Shown here one piece after another: positions 7,837-17,292 of a stretch of DNA of 64,000 bases. The stretch is from Caldilineaceae bacterium (GTDB lineage: Bacteria; Chloroflexota; Anaerolineae; Caldilineales; Caldilineaceae): contig JAJDTL010000014.1 in assembly GCA_022827195.1 (NCBI GenBank), positions 62,001 through 126,000 on the forward strand. Reading direction: 5' to 3'. Position numbers and translations under genes: made by a program. The notes beneath the pieces were generated by a model that saw nothing but the letters and a program-made list of their open reading frames with translations, was not told the DNA's origin and did not search any database. Each line of letters starts with the position of its first letter. The first letter of the stretch is position 1.

Positions 7837-9732
7837 CTAATAGTGGACTTTCTGCAGTTTCTCGCGGTCCGCTTCGTATTCGGCGCGTATCTCCCGCGTC
7901 ACGTCCCTGTTGGTAACTTCGGCCGCGGCAACGTCCCACCACACCTCCGAAGGCGGGCCGTAGCGGTGCTTTTCGACCTCCATCACGATGGCACAGGTGC
8001 GCGTCTCGCCGCGTGCTTCGTCCAGTGCCTTGCGCAGCTCTTCCGGCGTGGTCGCGTGCCAGGCGCGGGCGCCCATGCTCTCAGCGTTCTTGGCGAAATC
8101 AATCGCCAGGTACTCTCCGTCCAGCCGGTTCGTCTGCGAATCGCGCGCCCGGAACTCGTTGCCGAAGCTGATGCCCGCGCGGCCCATCTGCAGGCGGCGG
8201 ATTATCTGGTAGCCGTGATTCTCCAAGACGATCACCGTGATCTTCTGATTCTCTTGGACGGCAGTGACGATCTCGGTCGGGTTCATCAGGTAGGTGCCGT
8301 CGCCGACCAGGACGTAGACTTCGCCTTCCTGCTGCGCCATGCGCACGCCGATGCCGCCGGGGATTTCATATCCCATGCAGGAGAAGCCGAACTCCAGGTG
8401 ACAGTGGCGCGGACCGCTCGTATCCCAGAGCTGGTGCAGGTCTCCGGGCGGGCCGCCGGCCGCGGCGACGATCGTGTCGCCGGGCTGCAGCGCCTGGTTG
8501 ATGACGTTGATGGCGTGCAGCTGGCTCATCGCCTCGCCTGGATGCTCTACGTACACTTCGGTCTCGAGCAGCTCTTGCCAGTCCGACTTTGCCACGCCGA
8601 CCTCTTCCAGGTAGGCCGGGTTCGGCCTGATCTCAGCCGCGTTGGCCTCGCTGACCAAAGCCCGCAACGCCTCACGTGCATCGGCCACGATCGGCAGCGC
8701 GCCCTGCTTGTAGGCATCGTGACCGGTTACGTTGATGTTGATGAACTTCACGTCGAGGTTGTTGAATACCGACTGGGAACCGGTGCTGAAATCGGTGAGG
8801 CGGGTACCGACGCCGATCACCAGGTCGGCCTGGGCCATCAGCTGGCCCGCCGATCCTGTGCCGGTCACACCGTAGCCGCCCAGCGCCATCGCGGACTCGC
8901 CCGCGATCGCCCCCTTTCCTCCCATCGTCTCGCCAACAGGGATGCCGAAAGTCTCGGCAAAGGTCTGCAGCTCGCCCCTGGCGTCCGAGTAGATCACGCC
9001 GCCGCCGGCGATGACAATTGGACGTTCGGCCGCCTTGAGAAGGGCGACGGCCTCGGCGATGCGGTCCGGATGCGGGCGCCGCCGTTCCACCTGCCAGACC
9101 CGTTTGTCGAAAAAGTAGGCCGGATAGTCGTAGGCGTGCGCCTGTACGTCCTGCGGCAGCGCGACTGTCACGGCGCCGGTATCGGCCGGGTCGACCAGCA
9201 CTCGCATCGCTTCCGGCAGCGCCGTCAGCAGCTGCTCCGGCCGTGAAATGCGATCGAAGAAGCGGCTGACCGGACGGAAGCAGTCGTTGACGCTTACGTC
9301 GGCTGAGATCGGATGCTCAAGCTGCTGTAGCACCGGTCCCTGGTAACGGGTAACGTAGTAGTCGGACGGCAGGAGAAGAACCGGCAGCCGGTTGAGCGTC
9401 GCCGTGGCCGCGCCGGTGACCATGTTGGTCGCGCCCGGCCCGATCGACGAGGTGCAGGCAAAAGTGGAAAGGCGCATGTTGGCCTTGGCGAAGCCGCTGG
9501 CAGTATGGACCATCGACTGCTCGTTGCAGGGCTGGTAGAAGGGCAGGTCCTGGCCGTATTCCTCTATCGCCTGCCCCAGGCCGGCCACATTGCCGTGCCC
9601 GAATATACCGAAGATGCCCGGGATCAGCCGCCGCTCCTGCCCGTCGCGTTCGCTATATTGAGCCTGCAGATATTTGACGACCGCCTGGCCCATGGTGAGC
9701 CGGACCGTCCCTCGATGATTCCCGTTTGACAT
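7837..9732 (-). CDS. iolD: IolD-like ThDP hydrolase (trihydroxycyclohexane-1,2-dione hydrolase family)
   Basis: 631 residues, the length expected of IolD and longer than acetolactate synthases. Catalytic Glu is at residue 71 (CNEQSMVHTASGFAKAN), and the ThDP/Mg motif starts GDGTYLMNP at 477. Long stretches such as GIFGIFGHGNVAGLG and EFGFSCMGYEIPGGIG are characteristic of the IolD group. Established role: ring opening of the dehydrated inositol ketone in inositol catabolism. No IolB, IolC or IolJ-like gene is visible here, so the true substrate may be another cyclitol or diketone. AAGGAGA lies ideally before ATG 9732. It heads a same-strand series with the HD protein and the second ThDP enzyme. 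Confidence 0.85.
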   Translation of the reverse strand: MSNGNHRGTVRLTMGQAVVKYLQAQYSERDGQERRLIPGIFGIFGHGNVAGLGQAIEEYGQDLPFYQPCNEQSMVHTASGFAKANMRLSTFACTSSIGPGATNMVTGAATATLNRLPVLLLPSDYYVTRYQGPVLQQLEHPISADVSVNDCFRPVSRFFDRISRPEQLLTALPEAMRVLVDPADTGAVTVALPQDVQAHAYDYPAYFFDKRVWQVERRRPHPDRIAEAVALLKAAERPIVIAGGGVIYSDARGELQTFAETFGIPVGETMGGKGAIAGESAMALGGYGVTGTGSAGQLMAQADLVIGVGTRLTDFSTGSQSVFNNLDVKFININVTGHDAYKQGALPIVADAREALRALVSEANAAEIRPNPAYLEEVGVAKSDWQELLETEVYVEHPGEAMSQLHAINVINQALQPGDTIVAAAGGPPGDLHQLWDTSGPRHCHLEFGFSCMGYEIPGGIGVRMAQQEGEVYVLVGDGTYLMNPTEIVTAVQENQKITVIVLENHGYQIIRRLQMGRAGISFGNEFRARDSQTNRLDGEYLAIDFAKNAESMGARAWHATTPEELRKALDEARGETRTCAIVMEVEKHRYGPPSEVWWDVAAAEVTNRDVTREIRAEYEADREKLQKVHY

Positions 9733-9840
9733 GCTCTATCTCCTTGCGTAAGTATCGTGAACCTCAAACTTTGAACGATTTCCAGCAGAACCCAATTCAG
9801 GGTGTTGCCCAGCGTCCCGATGTACCTGGGCCAGGCTTGC

Positions 9841-10845
9841 CTACAGCGCCACCAGCTTGCCGGTTTCAGCCGACTCGTACAGCGCCAACACCGTACGCAG
9901 AATCCTGCGACTCATTTCAAATGTCATCTTCGGCGCCGCGCCGTCGAGCAGGCAGGACTCCATCGTCTCGATCTCCGTCTGATAAGCGTCTTTGGCCGGC
10001 GTGACGATCGTTTCTTCGCGTCCGTCGCTGGTCGTAAGGAACATGCTCTGGTCCTCGTTTTCAGTGCCGGGGCGGATCGAAGGATTGGGGATTACCAGGG
10101 TACCTCCACTGCCGACGACTTCGAGGCCGTAGCGCTGGGCCGTGCGCATGCCCCCCCAGATGTGGCCGATCACGCCGTTGCTGAAGCGCAGCTGCCCGCT
10201 CATGGCCACGTCAACGCCCGTTTCGCCGGTGATCTGGCAGCCCCACACCTCCACCGGCGCGCCCGCGCCCGCCAGCAGGATCGACTGGCTCACGGGATAG
10301 ATGCCGACATCCCACAGGCCGCCTCCGCCAAGCGCCGGATTCAGGCGAATGTTGTGCCGGTCCTCGGGCGGCAGGTAAAAGGCGTGGCAGCCGGTGATCA
10401 GCTGCAGATCGCCCAGTCTGCCCGCGTCGATCAGGGCGCGCACGCGATTCATCTGCGGGTGATGGAGGTAGGCCCATGCTTCAAATACGGTTACATTGTA
10501 TTCCGCGGCCGCGGCCTCCATTCTATCCAGCTCTTCGGGCGTGAGGACGATCGGCTTTTCGCAGAGGACATGCTTTCCCGCGGCCGCAGCCTTGATCGTC
10601 CACTCGCAGTGCATCGAATTGGGCAACGGGTTGTAGATTACGTCGACGTCCGGGTCGGCCAGCAACCCCTCATAGTCGCCGTAAGCGCGCGGTATGCCCC
10701 ACTTGTCGGCGTAGCTCTGTGCCCCTTTGGTGGTGCGGCTGGCCACTGCGACCAGCTCGCTGCGGCCGGTCTGGCGCATCGGCCCGATCACCCAGTCGTT
10801 GATCGCCGCGGTTGAAAGGATGCCCCAGCGTAATTTGTCAGCCAT
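9841..10845 (-). CDS. Gfo/Idh/MocA-family NAD(P)-dependent oxidoreductase
   Basis: 334 residues. An N-terminal Rossmann fold (LRWGILSTAAIND) is followed by the family motif CEKPIVL at about residue 95 and the substrate-domain motif GGGLWDVGIYPV. The last has Tyr where many relatives have His. The nearest known relatives are glucose-fructose-oxidoreductase/xylose-dehydrogenase-like enzymes that oxidise a sugar or polyol hydroxyl with NAD(P). No signal peptide. A GGGAGAAG site precedes ATG 10845. The gene lies between the HpaI-type aldolase (10904) and the IolD-like gene, consistent with an oxidise-then-cleave pathway for a polyhydroxylated substrate. Identity of that substrate is not visible. 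Confidence 0.88.
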   Translation of the reverse strand: MADKLRWGILSTAAINDWVIGPMRQTGRSELVAVASRTTKGAQSYADKWGIPRAYGDYEGLLADPDVDVIYNPLPNSMHCEWTIKAAAAGKHVLCEKPIVLTPEELDRMEAAAAEYNVTVFEAWAYLHHPQMNRVRALIDAGRLGDLQLITGCHAFYLPPEDRHNIRLNPALGGGGLWDVGIYPVSQSILLAGAGAPVEVWGCQITGETGVDVAMSGQLRFSNGVIGHIWGGMRTAQRYGLEVVGSGGTLVIPNPSIRPGTENEDQSMFLTTSDGREETIVTPAKDAYQTEIETMESCLLDGAAPKMTFEMSRRILRTVLALYESAETGKLVAL

Positions 10846-10870
10846 ACTCTTCTCCCGTCTTGTCGATATC

Positions 10871-10918
10871 CTTAGCGCCCCAACCGTTTAGCACGCCAAC
10901 TGTTTAGCGCCCCAACTG
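10871..10918. repeat. Three tandem 16-bp units across the aldolase stop codon
   Basis: Units at 10871-10886, 10887-10902 and 10903-10918 have plus-strand consensus TTTAGCGCCCCAACTG with two or three differences between units. The unit nearest the gene encodes the last residues (QLGR or close to it) and the stop of the HpaI-type aldolase, so the two outer units are extra copies of the gene's 3' end including its stop codon. This looks like slippage or local duplication. Confidence 0.9.
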
Positions 10919-11659
10919 GGCCAAGGTGTCCTGCGCGCCGTTGAGCATCCATTCGGTATCCTCGCCGGCGGTGACAAAGCGCCCGCCCTGCTCGAGCCAG
11001 AACTTTGTTTCATCCAGATCAGAGGTCGAGATGCCAAAGGCCTTCCCCGTCTTGTCGCATGCCGCAACCACCTCGAGGATGGCAGCGCGGTGCGCCGCCT
11101 TGCCTTCGGCGGTGTTCAGGTCGACGCCCATCGAGATGCGCAAATCGTTGGGCCCGATGTAGCAGCCGTCGACGCCATCGACCGCCATGATCTCCTCACA
11201 GCGTTCGACCGCCTGTTTGGTCTCGATCATCACCGCCAGAAACACCTCGTCGTCGCTCCAGTTCATGTAATCTCCGCCGTGGATGCTGACGCCGAACGGC
11301 CCGCCGGAGCGGCCGCCTATGGGTGGGAAGCGCATGGCGAAGGCGGCGGCCTCGGCCTCCTCGACCGAATTGACCATGGGGACGATGATGCCGAGCGCGC
11401 CGCGATCGAGCAGGCGCCCGATTGCGCCAAAATCGTTCTGCTCCACGCGCACCATCGGCGTGGCGTTGCCAAGAGTGATGCACCTTATCGCCTGCATGAT
11501 GGTGTCGTCACTCCACGGCCCGTGCTGCGCGTCGATCATGAAGAAATCGAAGTTCATCTGTGAGAGGTATTCCGTGGCCAGGGGCGAACCCAGGCTGATT
11601 TCAGCCCCGATCGCGGCCTTTCCCTCCAATATGCGCTGCTTTGCCTTGTTGATCGCCAT
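10904..11659 (-). CDS. HpcH/HpaI-family class II aldolase (2-keto-3-deoxy acid aldolase)
   Basis: 251 residues, the typical length. Recognisable are FFMIDAQHGPW (catalytic His after Gln; many relatives have Glu there), PMVRVEQND (substrate-binding Arg), AVMIETKQAVE (metal Glu) and YIGPNDLRISMG (metal Asp). Family reaction: reversible cleavage of 2-keto-3-deoxy sugar acids or 4-hydroxy-2-oxo acids to pyruvate plus an aldehyde, using a divalent metal. AAAGGAGA precedes ATG 11659. The upstream neighbour is a PhyH gene and the downstream neighbour a Gfo/Idh/MocA oxidoreductase. The gene ends inside a triple 16-bp repeat. A weak promoter could lie in the 219-base gap before it, but nothing convincing was seen. 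Confidence 0.88.
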   Translation of the reverse strand: MAINKAKQRILEGKAAIGAEISLGSPLATEYLSQMNFDFFMIDAQHGPWSDDTIMQAIRCITLGNATPMVRVEQNDFGAIGRLLDRGALGIIVPMVNSVEEAEAAAFAMRFPPIGGRSGGPFGVSIHGGDYMNWSDDEVFLAVMIETKQAVERCEEIMAVDGVDGCYIGPNDLRISMGVDLNTAEGKAAHRAAILEVVAACDKTGKAFGISTSDLDETKFWLEQGGRFVTAGEDTEWMLNGAQDTLAQLGR

Positions 11660-11878
11660 CTTGGTCTCCTTTATGAACGGGTCTCGTACGCCGCAAAAAG
11701 GCTCAGAGAGTCGGTGGGGATGCGAATCGAGGAGGTCCTTCCCGGTAGGTTGGACGCGGCTCGCCGCCGGCCAGTCCAGCGGCCGAACGGGAGATTACAG
11801 CATTACAATAGCGAATTTTTCCCTACTTTGAAAGTCCGGTTTTCGCGCGGCGGCCGCGAGCCGGCTGTTTTCCAGCGG

Positions 11879-12676
11879 TTACTTGAATCCCAGCGCCTTG
11901 ATATGCGCCACCATTCCCTGGATACGGGGGCTCTCGCTGTTGAGAAACTCTTGCGTGTAGAGCTCGTCGGTCTGCGTGTGCTGCATCTCTTTGATGAATT
12001 TGAGGTCCCCCTCGTAGCCGCTTCGCACAAAATCCATGTGCGCTTCATTCAGGGGTTTGGCAAAGAAATTCAGGGTAAACATGCGCCGTCCCGTCCGCCC
12101 GCCGAAGGCGGCATGCCACAGGTTCTGGTCGAAGAAGACGACATCGCCTGGCTCGGACTCAAGGGGAAAGGAGGGCAGGTTTGCTCCATCCACACCGAAT
12201 GGCGTCGCCGCCGGCCGTTCGCGCTGAAGCATGAGCGGCTTCAGTTCTCCGTGCAGAGGCTGATGATGCGACCCGGGAATGACGCGCAGGCAGCCAGTAT
12301 CTTTGTCAACCGGATCAAGATAGAAGGCAACCTTGATGCAGCCGTAATCGTGTTCCGAACCGTCCGGATGCCAGTGGGTATCACCGACGTAGAGGTTTCC
12401 GTCGGAGCCGTTCCAGATGAAGCCCTCGCCCAACAGCTGTTCGATCGGGAGGTAGATGCGGTCGTCTTCGAGAAGCTTCGTCAACAAGGAGCGTTTTTCA
12501 ATGCAGCCCATTACGGCCTGGCGCTTCTCGCCGCTGAAGGGCAGGCCTTGGCGGTCCTCGTCGAGAACGTCGTCGAAATCGCGGCTGATGGCCTCCATTT
12601 CCTGAGGCTTGAAAGCCTGCCGCATGATGATGAAGCCGAAGGTCTCGAAGTGGGCTATCTGCTCCGCTGACAACAT
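11879..12676 (-). CDS. PhyH-family Fe(II)/2-oxoglutarate dioxygenase
   Basis: 265 residues. The canonical metal triad is complete: His-Pro-Asp in THWHPDGSEH and a distal His in NLWHAAFGGRTGRRMF, with the following Arg for 2-oxoglutarate. The double-stranded beta-helix core also shows the usual GCLRVIPGSHHQPL segment. It probably hydroxylates a small molecule in the cytoplasm. GGGGGT precedes ATG 12676. It lies between the complete GH4 gene and the aldolase, all in the same direction with gaps of 114 and 219 bases. Of the four PhyH genes in the window this is the most canonical. Confidence 0.9.
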   Translation of the reverse strand: MLSAEQIAHFETFGFIIMRQAFKPQEMEAISRDFDDVLDEDRQGLPFSGEKRQAVMGCIEKRSLLTKLLEDDRIYLPIEQLLGEGFIWNGSDGNLYVGDTHWHPDGSEHDYGCIKVAFYLDPVDKDTGCLRVIPGSHHQPLHGELKPLMLQRERPAATPFGVDGANLPSFPLESEPGDVVFFDQNLWHAAFGGRTGRRMFTLNFFAKPLNEAHMDFVRSGYEGDLKFIKEMQHTQTDELYTQEFLNSESPRIQGMVAHIKALGFK

Positions 12677-12790
12677 CGTATACCCCCGTGCGGGTTCCCG
12701 GCGACGGGACCTGGGCCATGCCCTGTCCGGTCAACCTGGGGCGCTCCGTTTCCAGGAAAAAGGGCGATTCAATTGCAGGTGAAAGGTGGC

Positions 12791-14107
12791 TCAGGTGTAC
12801 GTCCCGATCTGATGGGTCAATTCGGTGAAAATCTCTTCGGTCATTGCGTGAACCTGGTCAAGCGTGCAAACCGCCGCGGTCAGGGGATCGAGCGCGATGG
12901 CCTGCTCGATGGCCTTGCGGTCTCTCTCCAGCGCACCCTTGACTGTCAGTTCATCCCCCGCCAACCGGTTACGGTTGAGCGATGCGCATTGTGGCGGCAA
13001 ATCGCCGACGAAACAGGGGTGCACGCCCATAATGTCCACCAGACAGGGCACTTCAACACAGCATCCTTCAGGAAGATTGGTGACCAACCCCGTGTTCAAC
13101 ACGTTGCCGTTGAAGCGGTACGGCTCATTGGTCTCCATCGCGTTGATGATCCCGACCGAGTATTCATCGCTCTGCTCGATCTCGATTGTGCCGTCGCCAA
13201 ATGCCTCTTCCCGCAGACGCTTGTCCTTCTCAGCCACCGACTTCTTCCAGCGCGCCACGCTGCCCACGTGCTCCCCTACGGTTGCACCCGGCCCGCGCCT
13301 GTTGCGGAAGCGTTCGACCATTTCAGGACTGCGGCGGAAGTAGGGGACGTACTCGGAGTTGTGCGTGCTCGACTCGGTCAGAAAGTGGCCGAAGTAGCGC
13401 ATCATCTCAAAGCGGACGATGTCCTGTTCGTAGGTCTCGGGGTCCGACATCTTTTCCCGCACGAGTGGGTAAGCGTCCTCGCCGTTCCATTCGAAGCGCA
13501 AGAACCAGGCCTGGTGGTTGATGCCCGCCACCCAGTGCCCCGTCTCCTCATAGGGCGCGCCGATGTAGCGGGCCAGCTGCATCGCCGTCCCCTGCACGCT
13601 GTGACACATGCCGATGCTGCGCACCGGCGAGATGAGGTTGAGAATCCATGGCAGGCTGGTCGTCGGGTTGGAATAGTGGAGGAAGAGCGCCTGCGGGCAG
13701 ACCTCCTCCATTGTCTTGATGATTTCGAGCAGCGGCGGCATGTACTTGAGCGCCGTAAAGACGCCATTGGGGCCGGTCGTGCAGCCAACCGCCTGGTCGA
13801 CACCGTACTTCTTTGCGATCTCCAGCGGTTCCTCTTTGGAGTCGACGCCCGGCGGGCGAATGATGGAGATAACGTAGTCAGCTCCATCCAGGGCCGGGCG
13901 CAGCTCCAACGTCGACTCGATCGTGGTCGGGACGTCCAGCTGGCGGGCCATTTTCTGTGCCAGCGTCGTCATCACCTCCAACCGCTCCCGGTTGTTGTCC
14001 ATCAAGGCCAGCGTGCCCCCGGCCAGGGCGGGCCGTGTCATGATGTCCATCAGGAACCCTTTGGCGAATCCGCGGCTGCCGGCTCCTATCAGGCTGATCT
14101 TGGCCAT
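12791..14107 (-). CDS. Family 4 glycosidase (GH4), complete
   Basis: 438 residues, the normal GH4 length. The NAD-binding signature IGAGSRGF is at residues 7-14. Cys168 in MCHSVQG and His198 in INHQAW match the metal ligands of characterised GH4 enzymes. Mechanism known for the family: NAD-dependent oxidation at C3, then elimination of the aglycone, with Mn and usually reducing conditions. No signal peptide, so cytoplasmic. GAAAGGA precedes ATG 14107. The first ~280 residues align closely with the truncated GH4 at 1-834 (for example identical HWVAG, NHQAWFLRFEWNGEDAYPL and HNSEYVPYF stretches), so the two are paralogues, probably with different substrates. It sits between two PhyH genes. Confidence 0.92.
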   Translation of the reverse strand: MAKISLIGAGSRGFAKGFLMDIMTRPALAGGTLALMDNNRERLEVMTTLAQKMARQLDVPTTIESTLELRPALDGADYVISIIRPPGVDSKEEPLEIAKKYGVDQAVGCTTGPNGVFTALKYMPPLLEIIKTMEEVCPQALFLHYSNPTTSLPWILNLISPVRSIGMCHSVQGTAMQLARYIGAPYEETGHWVAGINHQAWFLRFEWNGEDAYPLVREKMSDPETYEQDIVRFEMMRYFGHFLTESSTHNSEYVPYFRRSPEMVERFRNRRGPGATVGEHVGSVARWKKSVAEKDKRLREEAFGDGTIEIEQSDEYSVGIINAMETNEPYRFNGNVLNTGLVTNLPEGCCVEVPCLVDIMGVHPCFVGDLPPQCASLNRNRLAGDELTVKGALERDRKAIEQAIALDPLTAAVCTLDQVHAMTEEIFTELTHQIGTYT

Positions 14108-14183
14108 GTTTCATCCTTTCCGGCAAATTGAGGAACTGGATCCGCCAGACATCGGCAGCTTCTTGCCATGGGCGGCTATCGAC

Positions 14184-15437
14184 CTAAGACGCGCCTTGCC
14201 GATCGTTCCAGCTGGCAACAAACTCCGCGACCCCGAAATTGGCCGGCATTTCGTTGACAATATAGCGGGAAGGCTTGCCGGACCGGCTCCAGGATACGTG
14301 CTGTTCGGAGTCGGCCTGCAGCTTGGCGTCGAGCACGGCAAATCGCTGCCAGATCCGCTCGACCTCCTCATGCGAGAAGCGTCCGGCCAGGTTTTCGTCG
14401 AAATCGAGCATATCGCGGTGTACTACAATCTTGGCTCGCTCGGCGCGGGGCAGGCGGCGCACCTCCGGCTGGGAGACGAGGCGCATTCGCTTGACGACTT
14501 TCGAGAGCATGACAAGACAGACCATGCGCCCCTCTTCACCGGGCCGCAGTGCGGCCAGCTCCCGCAGAAAGCGGTCGCCGTCCTTGTCCAGCATGGCCCG
14601 GAACAGCGACTCCAGCAGATCGCGCTGGTCGCTGAGCAGCTGCGCCATCCTTTCCAACGTCTGCCGCGTCGCGGCGGGCAGGCACTCGACAAAGCGCAGC
14701 TGCTGGTCCCACACCGGCGAGAATATATGGGCGTAGAGGGGCGGTGCGATCGAGGCATGGCCGCCGTGAATTGTGCGGCGCAAGCGGGTGCTGTAGTTGC
14801 TGCCCCAGTGCCAGATGAGATTGGTATAGACGACGCCGTCTCCGGCATTGAGGGGCACGGGGATGCCGCCGGGCAGCGGCGCCTGCGGGTCTTCGGCCAT
14901 CTGCCGCTCTTCGGCCTCGGTGTTGACGCGCAGATGGCTGCCCGGCACGACCCAGAGCACATTGTCGTCGTAGAGCGGGATGTTCCACTGCACGTAGCCG
15001 GGCCCGTTCGCGCGCAAATCTTCAGTCAGGCCTACCACCGGAGCTTGGGTTGCGGGCTGAAAGTCGCGGTGCCAGCCGGTGCCGCCGGGGTGGTCGTGCA
15101 CGGGGTTGCACATCAGCATCATTTCGGTGACAGCCAGCTCGGGCGCGCGGATAAGTTGCTGGGCGACGCCCAGCGTGTTCTCGTGCAGCCACAGTTCAAC
15201 GGCATTGGCAGTCGATCTGTCGACCAGCTCCTCTACGTGCGAGAGCCGCGGCTGTTGGTGGGTCTCCCACACGCCCCCCGGCGGATCGTCCGGCTGGCGC
15301 TCGCGCGCCCAGACTGCCTTCTGCCTTTCGACGAGGACCTCGTAGCTCTGGCGAATCGCGTCCAATTGTTCGGCCGGGATCACGTTGCGAAGGATTAGGT
15401 ATCCTTGTTCCATGAACTGCGCTTGATCGACACGCAT
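14184..15437 (-). CDS. Long PhyH-family dioxygenase
   Basis: 417 residues, roughly 130 longer than the other PhyH genes here. The core carries His-Arg-Asp in GTGWHRDFQ and a distal His in NLIWHWGSNYSTRLRRTIHGG with basic residues for 2-oxoglutarate. Beyond the core is a helical C-terminal extension (about residues 270-400) rich in Leu/Arg/Glu that I do not recognise. Reaction is presumed hydroxylation, substrate unknown. AGGAGT lies about eleven bases before ATG 15437. It starts 19 bases after the stop of a sugar permease gene, so it probably belongs to the transcript of the importer at 15456-19123. Confidence 0.85.
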   Translation of the reverse strand: MRVDQAQFMEQGYLILRNVIPAEQLDAIRQSYEVLVERQKAVWARERQPDDPPGGVWETHQQPRLSHVEELVDRSTANAVELWLHENTLGVAQQLIRAPELAVTEMMLMCNPVHDHPGGTGWHRDFQPATQAPVVGLTEDLRANGPGYVQWNIPLYDDNVLWVVPGSHLRVNTEAEERQMAEDPQAPLPGGIPVPLNAGDGVVYTNLIWHWGSNYSTRLRRTIHGGHASIAPPLYAHIFSPVWDQQLRFVECLPAATRQTLERMAQLLSDQRDLLESLFRAMLDKDGDRFLRELAALRPGEEGRMVCLVMLSKVVKRMRLVSQPEVRRLPRAERAKIVVHRDMLDFDENLAGRFSHEEVERIWQRFAVLDAKLQADSEQHVSWSRSGKPSRYIVNEMPANFGVAEFVASWNDRQGAS

Positions 15438-15455
15438 GATGTAGGTGACTCCTGG

Positions 15456-16340
15456 TTAGCCCTTGACGCCAGTCAGGACCGCGCCTCTCACGAAATAGCG
15501 TTGAAACGCAAGGAAGAATAGCAGCGGCGGCAACATCGTGAGGACAGCCATCGCGGCCAGCCACTCCAAATGGTACTCCTTATAGATCCCTTGCGGGTCA
15601 GCGAAACTCTGGCGAAAGGTCAGCATCGCCCGCGGCAAGGTCCAGAGTTCTTCATCAATCAGGTAGATTAGGGCGCCGAAAAGCTCGTTCCAGTGGCTGA
15701 CGAAGGTAAATATGGATGCGGTAGCCAGCGCCGGTCCCAAATTTGGCAGAATGATATGACGATAGATCCCGATTGGCGAACAGCCGTCGACTTTGGCGGC
15801 GTCGTCCAGTTCCAGCGGAATGGTCGTCATGTACTGGCGCATAAGGAAGACGTAGAAGGCGCCTCCCCCGACCCATGAAGGAACAATTAGAGGCCAAAAC
15901 GTGTTGATCCAGCCCAATCTGTGAAAGAGCAGGAAGGTCGGGATGATGGTGACCTGGCTGGGCAGCATGAGCGTGGACAACAGTACGGCGAATAGAATAT
16001 TTCGCGCCGGAAAGCGTAATCTGCCAAAGCCGTAAGCCACCATCGAGCCGGTCAGCAGCGTCCCGGCAAGGGAGGCGACGGCAATGACGATTGTGTTTCT
16101 CAAATAGATGGTGAACGGCATCACCGTCCAGGCGTCCTTGTAGTTATGCCACTGCCAGGGAATGGGCGGAATAAGGTTGATCCCCGTTTCTGAAAGGATC
16201 ATGAGACGCGTCTTGAGCGAGCTGGAGACCAGCCAGAAGATCGGCATGAGGAAGATCAACGCCACCAGTATGCCGATTGCATAGAGGATGAGTAGACGGA
16301 GCAAGACGTTGGGCCGCCAGGCGCGGGCGATGCTACTCAT
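15456..16340 (-). CDS. Sugar ABC transporter permease, MalG-type (CUT1)
   Basis: 294 residues, six predicted membrane segments. The cytoplasmic EAA loop is visible as ELDDAAKVDGCSPIGIYRHIILPNLGPA, the site that docks the ATPase. The C-terminus FVRGAVLTGVKG is typical of MalG/UgpE-like permeases. Start set at ATG 16340, which overlaps the stop of the partner permease by eight bases and has GGAGGTG upstream; the frame open to 16394 has no site. Together with 16333-17292 and the binding protein at 17771 it makes an importer lacking its own ATPase. Confidence 0.92.
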   Translation of the reverse strand: MSSIARAWRPNVLLRLLILYAIGILVALIFLMPIFWLVSSSLKTRLMILSETGINLIPPIPWQWHNYKDAWTVMPFTIYLRNTIVIAVASLAGTLLTGSMVAYGFGRLRFPARNILFAVLLSTLMLPSQVTIIPTFLLFHRLGWINTFWPLIVPSWVGGGAFYVFLMRQYMTTIPLELDDAAKVDGCSPIGIYRHIILPNLGPALATASIFTFVSHWNELFGALIYLIDEELWTLPRAMLTFRQSFADPQGIYKEYHLEWLAAMAVLTMLPPLLFFLAFQRYFVRGAVLTGVKG

Positions 16341-17292
16341 TTCGCACCTCCGCCTCATAATAGACCCAGCGGCGTGCGCCAATGAACTGGACAAGCGTTA
16401 GCAGCATGATAATGATGAAGAAGAGCCAGGCCAGAACGCTGGCATAGCCGAGGCGGCGCTGCTGAAATGCAACGTCAAAGAGGTAGATTATGAAGAATAG
16501 GGTCGACCTGGCCGGCCCCCCCTGGGTCAGGATATAGCCGGATGTGAAGACCTGCATGGAGCCGATGACGCCGATAACGGTCAGGAAGAAGATGGTCGGC
16601 GAGAGCAATGGGATGGTGATGTGGCGGAAAAGGGAGAGATGTCCCGCGCCGTCGATTTTCGCGGCGTCATAGAGGTGCTCCGGTATCCCCTGCAGACCTG
16701 CCAGCATGATGACCATCGTGTAGCCGACACCGTAGACGGCCATGATCACGAAGGCCCAAGGTGCCCACTGCGTCGTGGTCAGCCAGCCGATGCGCGGCAG
16801 GTCGAATATACGCAAGAACTGGTTGATCATCCCGAACTCTTTGTCATAGAGAGCCAACCAGACAAAAGTCAGTGCGACGCCGCTGATCGCGGCAGGCATG
16901 AAGTAAATGACCCGAAATAGATTGCGCCCGGGGAACTTCTGGTTCACATAGAGCGCCAGAGCCAGGCCAATGAGAATCGTAAGCGCGACAACCCAGAAGG
17001 CGTAGGTCGCCGTGACCCGCAGCGAGTCGAGCAGACGATAATCGTGGAGCACCAGCTCGCGAATGTTTTCGAGACCGACCCAATTGATGCGGCGAAAGCC
17101 TTTGTATGAAGTGAACATGAGGCCGAAAGAGACCAGCATCGGCCCCAGCGTGAACAGCACAAACCCGATGATCCAGGGCGCGATGAAAAAGTAGCCATAG
17201 GCCATTTCGGTGCGAGCCAATCTGCCTGGCCGTCTGCGTTTCGGGCCCGTCGGTGCTCTGAAGCGTTCAAGCATAGTTCTTGCCATTTGCAT
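16333..17292 (-). CDS. Sugar ABC transporter permease, MalF-type (CUT1)
   Basis: 319 residues with six membrane segments after a basic N-terminus. The EAA loop reads HLYDAAKIDGAGHLSLFRHITIPLLSPT. The first segment (YFFIAPWIIGFVLFTLGPMLVSF) is typical of the MalF/UgpA group. Start is uncertain: ATG 17292 is used, but no clear ribosome site is seen and the internal ATG at 17274 is an alternative. It overlaps the MalG-type gene by eight bases, indicating translational coupling. A 478-base gap separates it from the binding-protein gene upstream. Confidence 0.9.
   Translation of the reverse strand: MQMARTMLERFRAPTGPKRRRPGRLARTEMAYGYFFIAPWIIGFVLFTLGPMLVSFGLMFTSYKGFRRINWVGLENIRELVLHDYRLLDSLRVTATYAFWVVALTILIGLALALYVNQKFPGRNLFRVIYFMPAAISGVALTFVWLALYDKEFGMINQFLRIFDLPRIGWLTTTQWAPWAFVIMAVYGVGYTMVIMLAGLQGIPEHLYDAAKIDGAGHLSLFRHITIPLLSPTIFFLTVIGVIGSMQVFTSGYILTQGGPARSTLFFIIYLFDVAFQQRRLGYASVLAWLFFIIIMLLTLVQFIGARRWVYYEAEVRNE

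Noticed and set aside
7807..9246. Plus-strand open frame of 479 codons
   Set aside because: Antisense to the IolD-like gene; no motifs, typical high-GC shadow.
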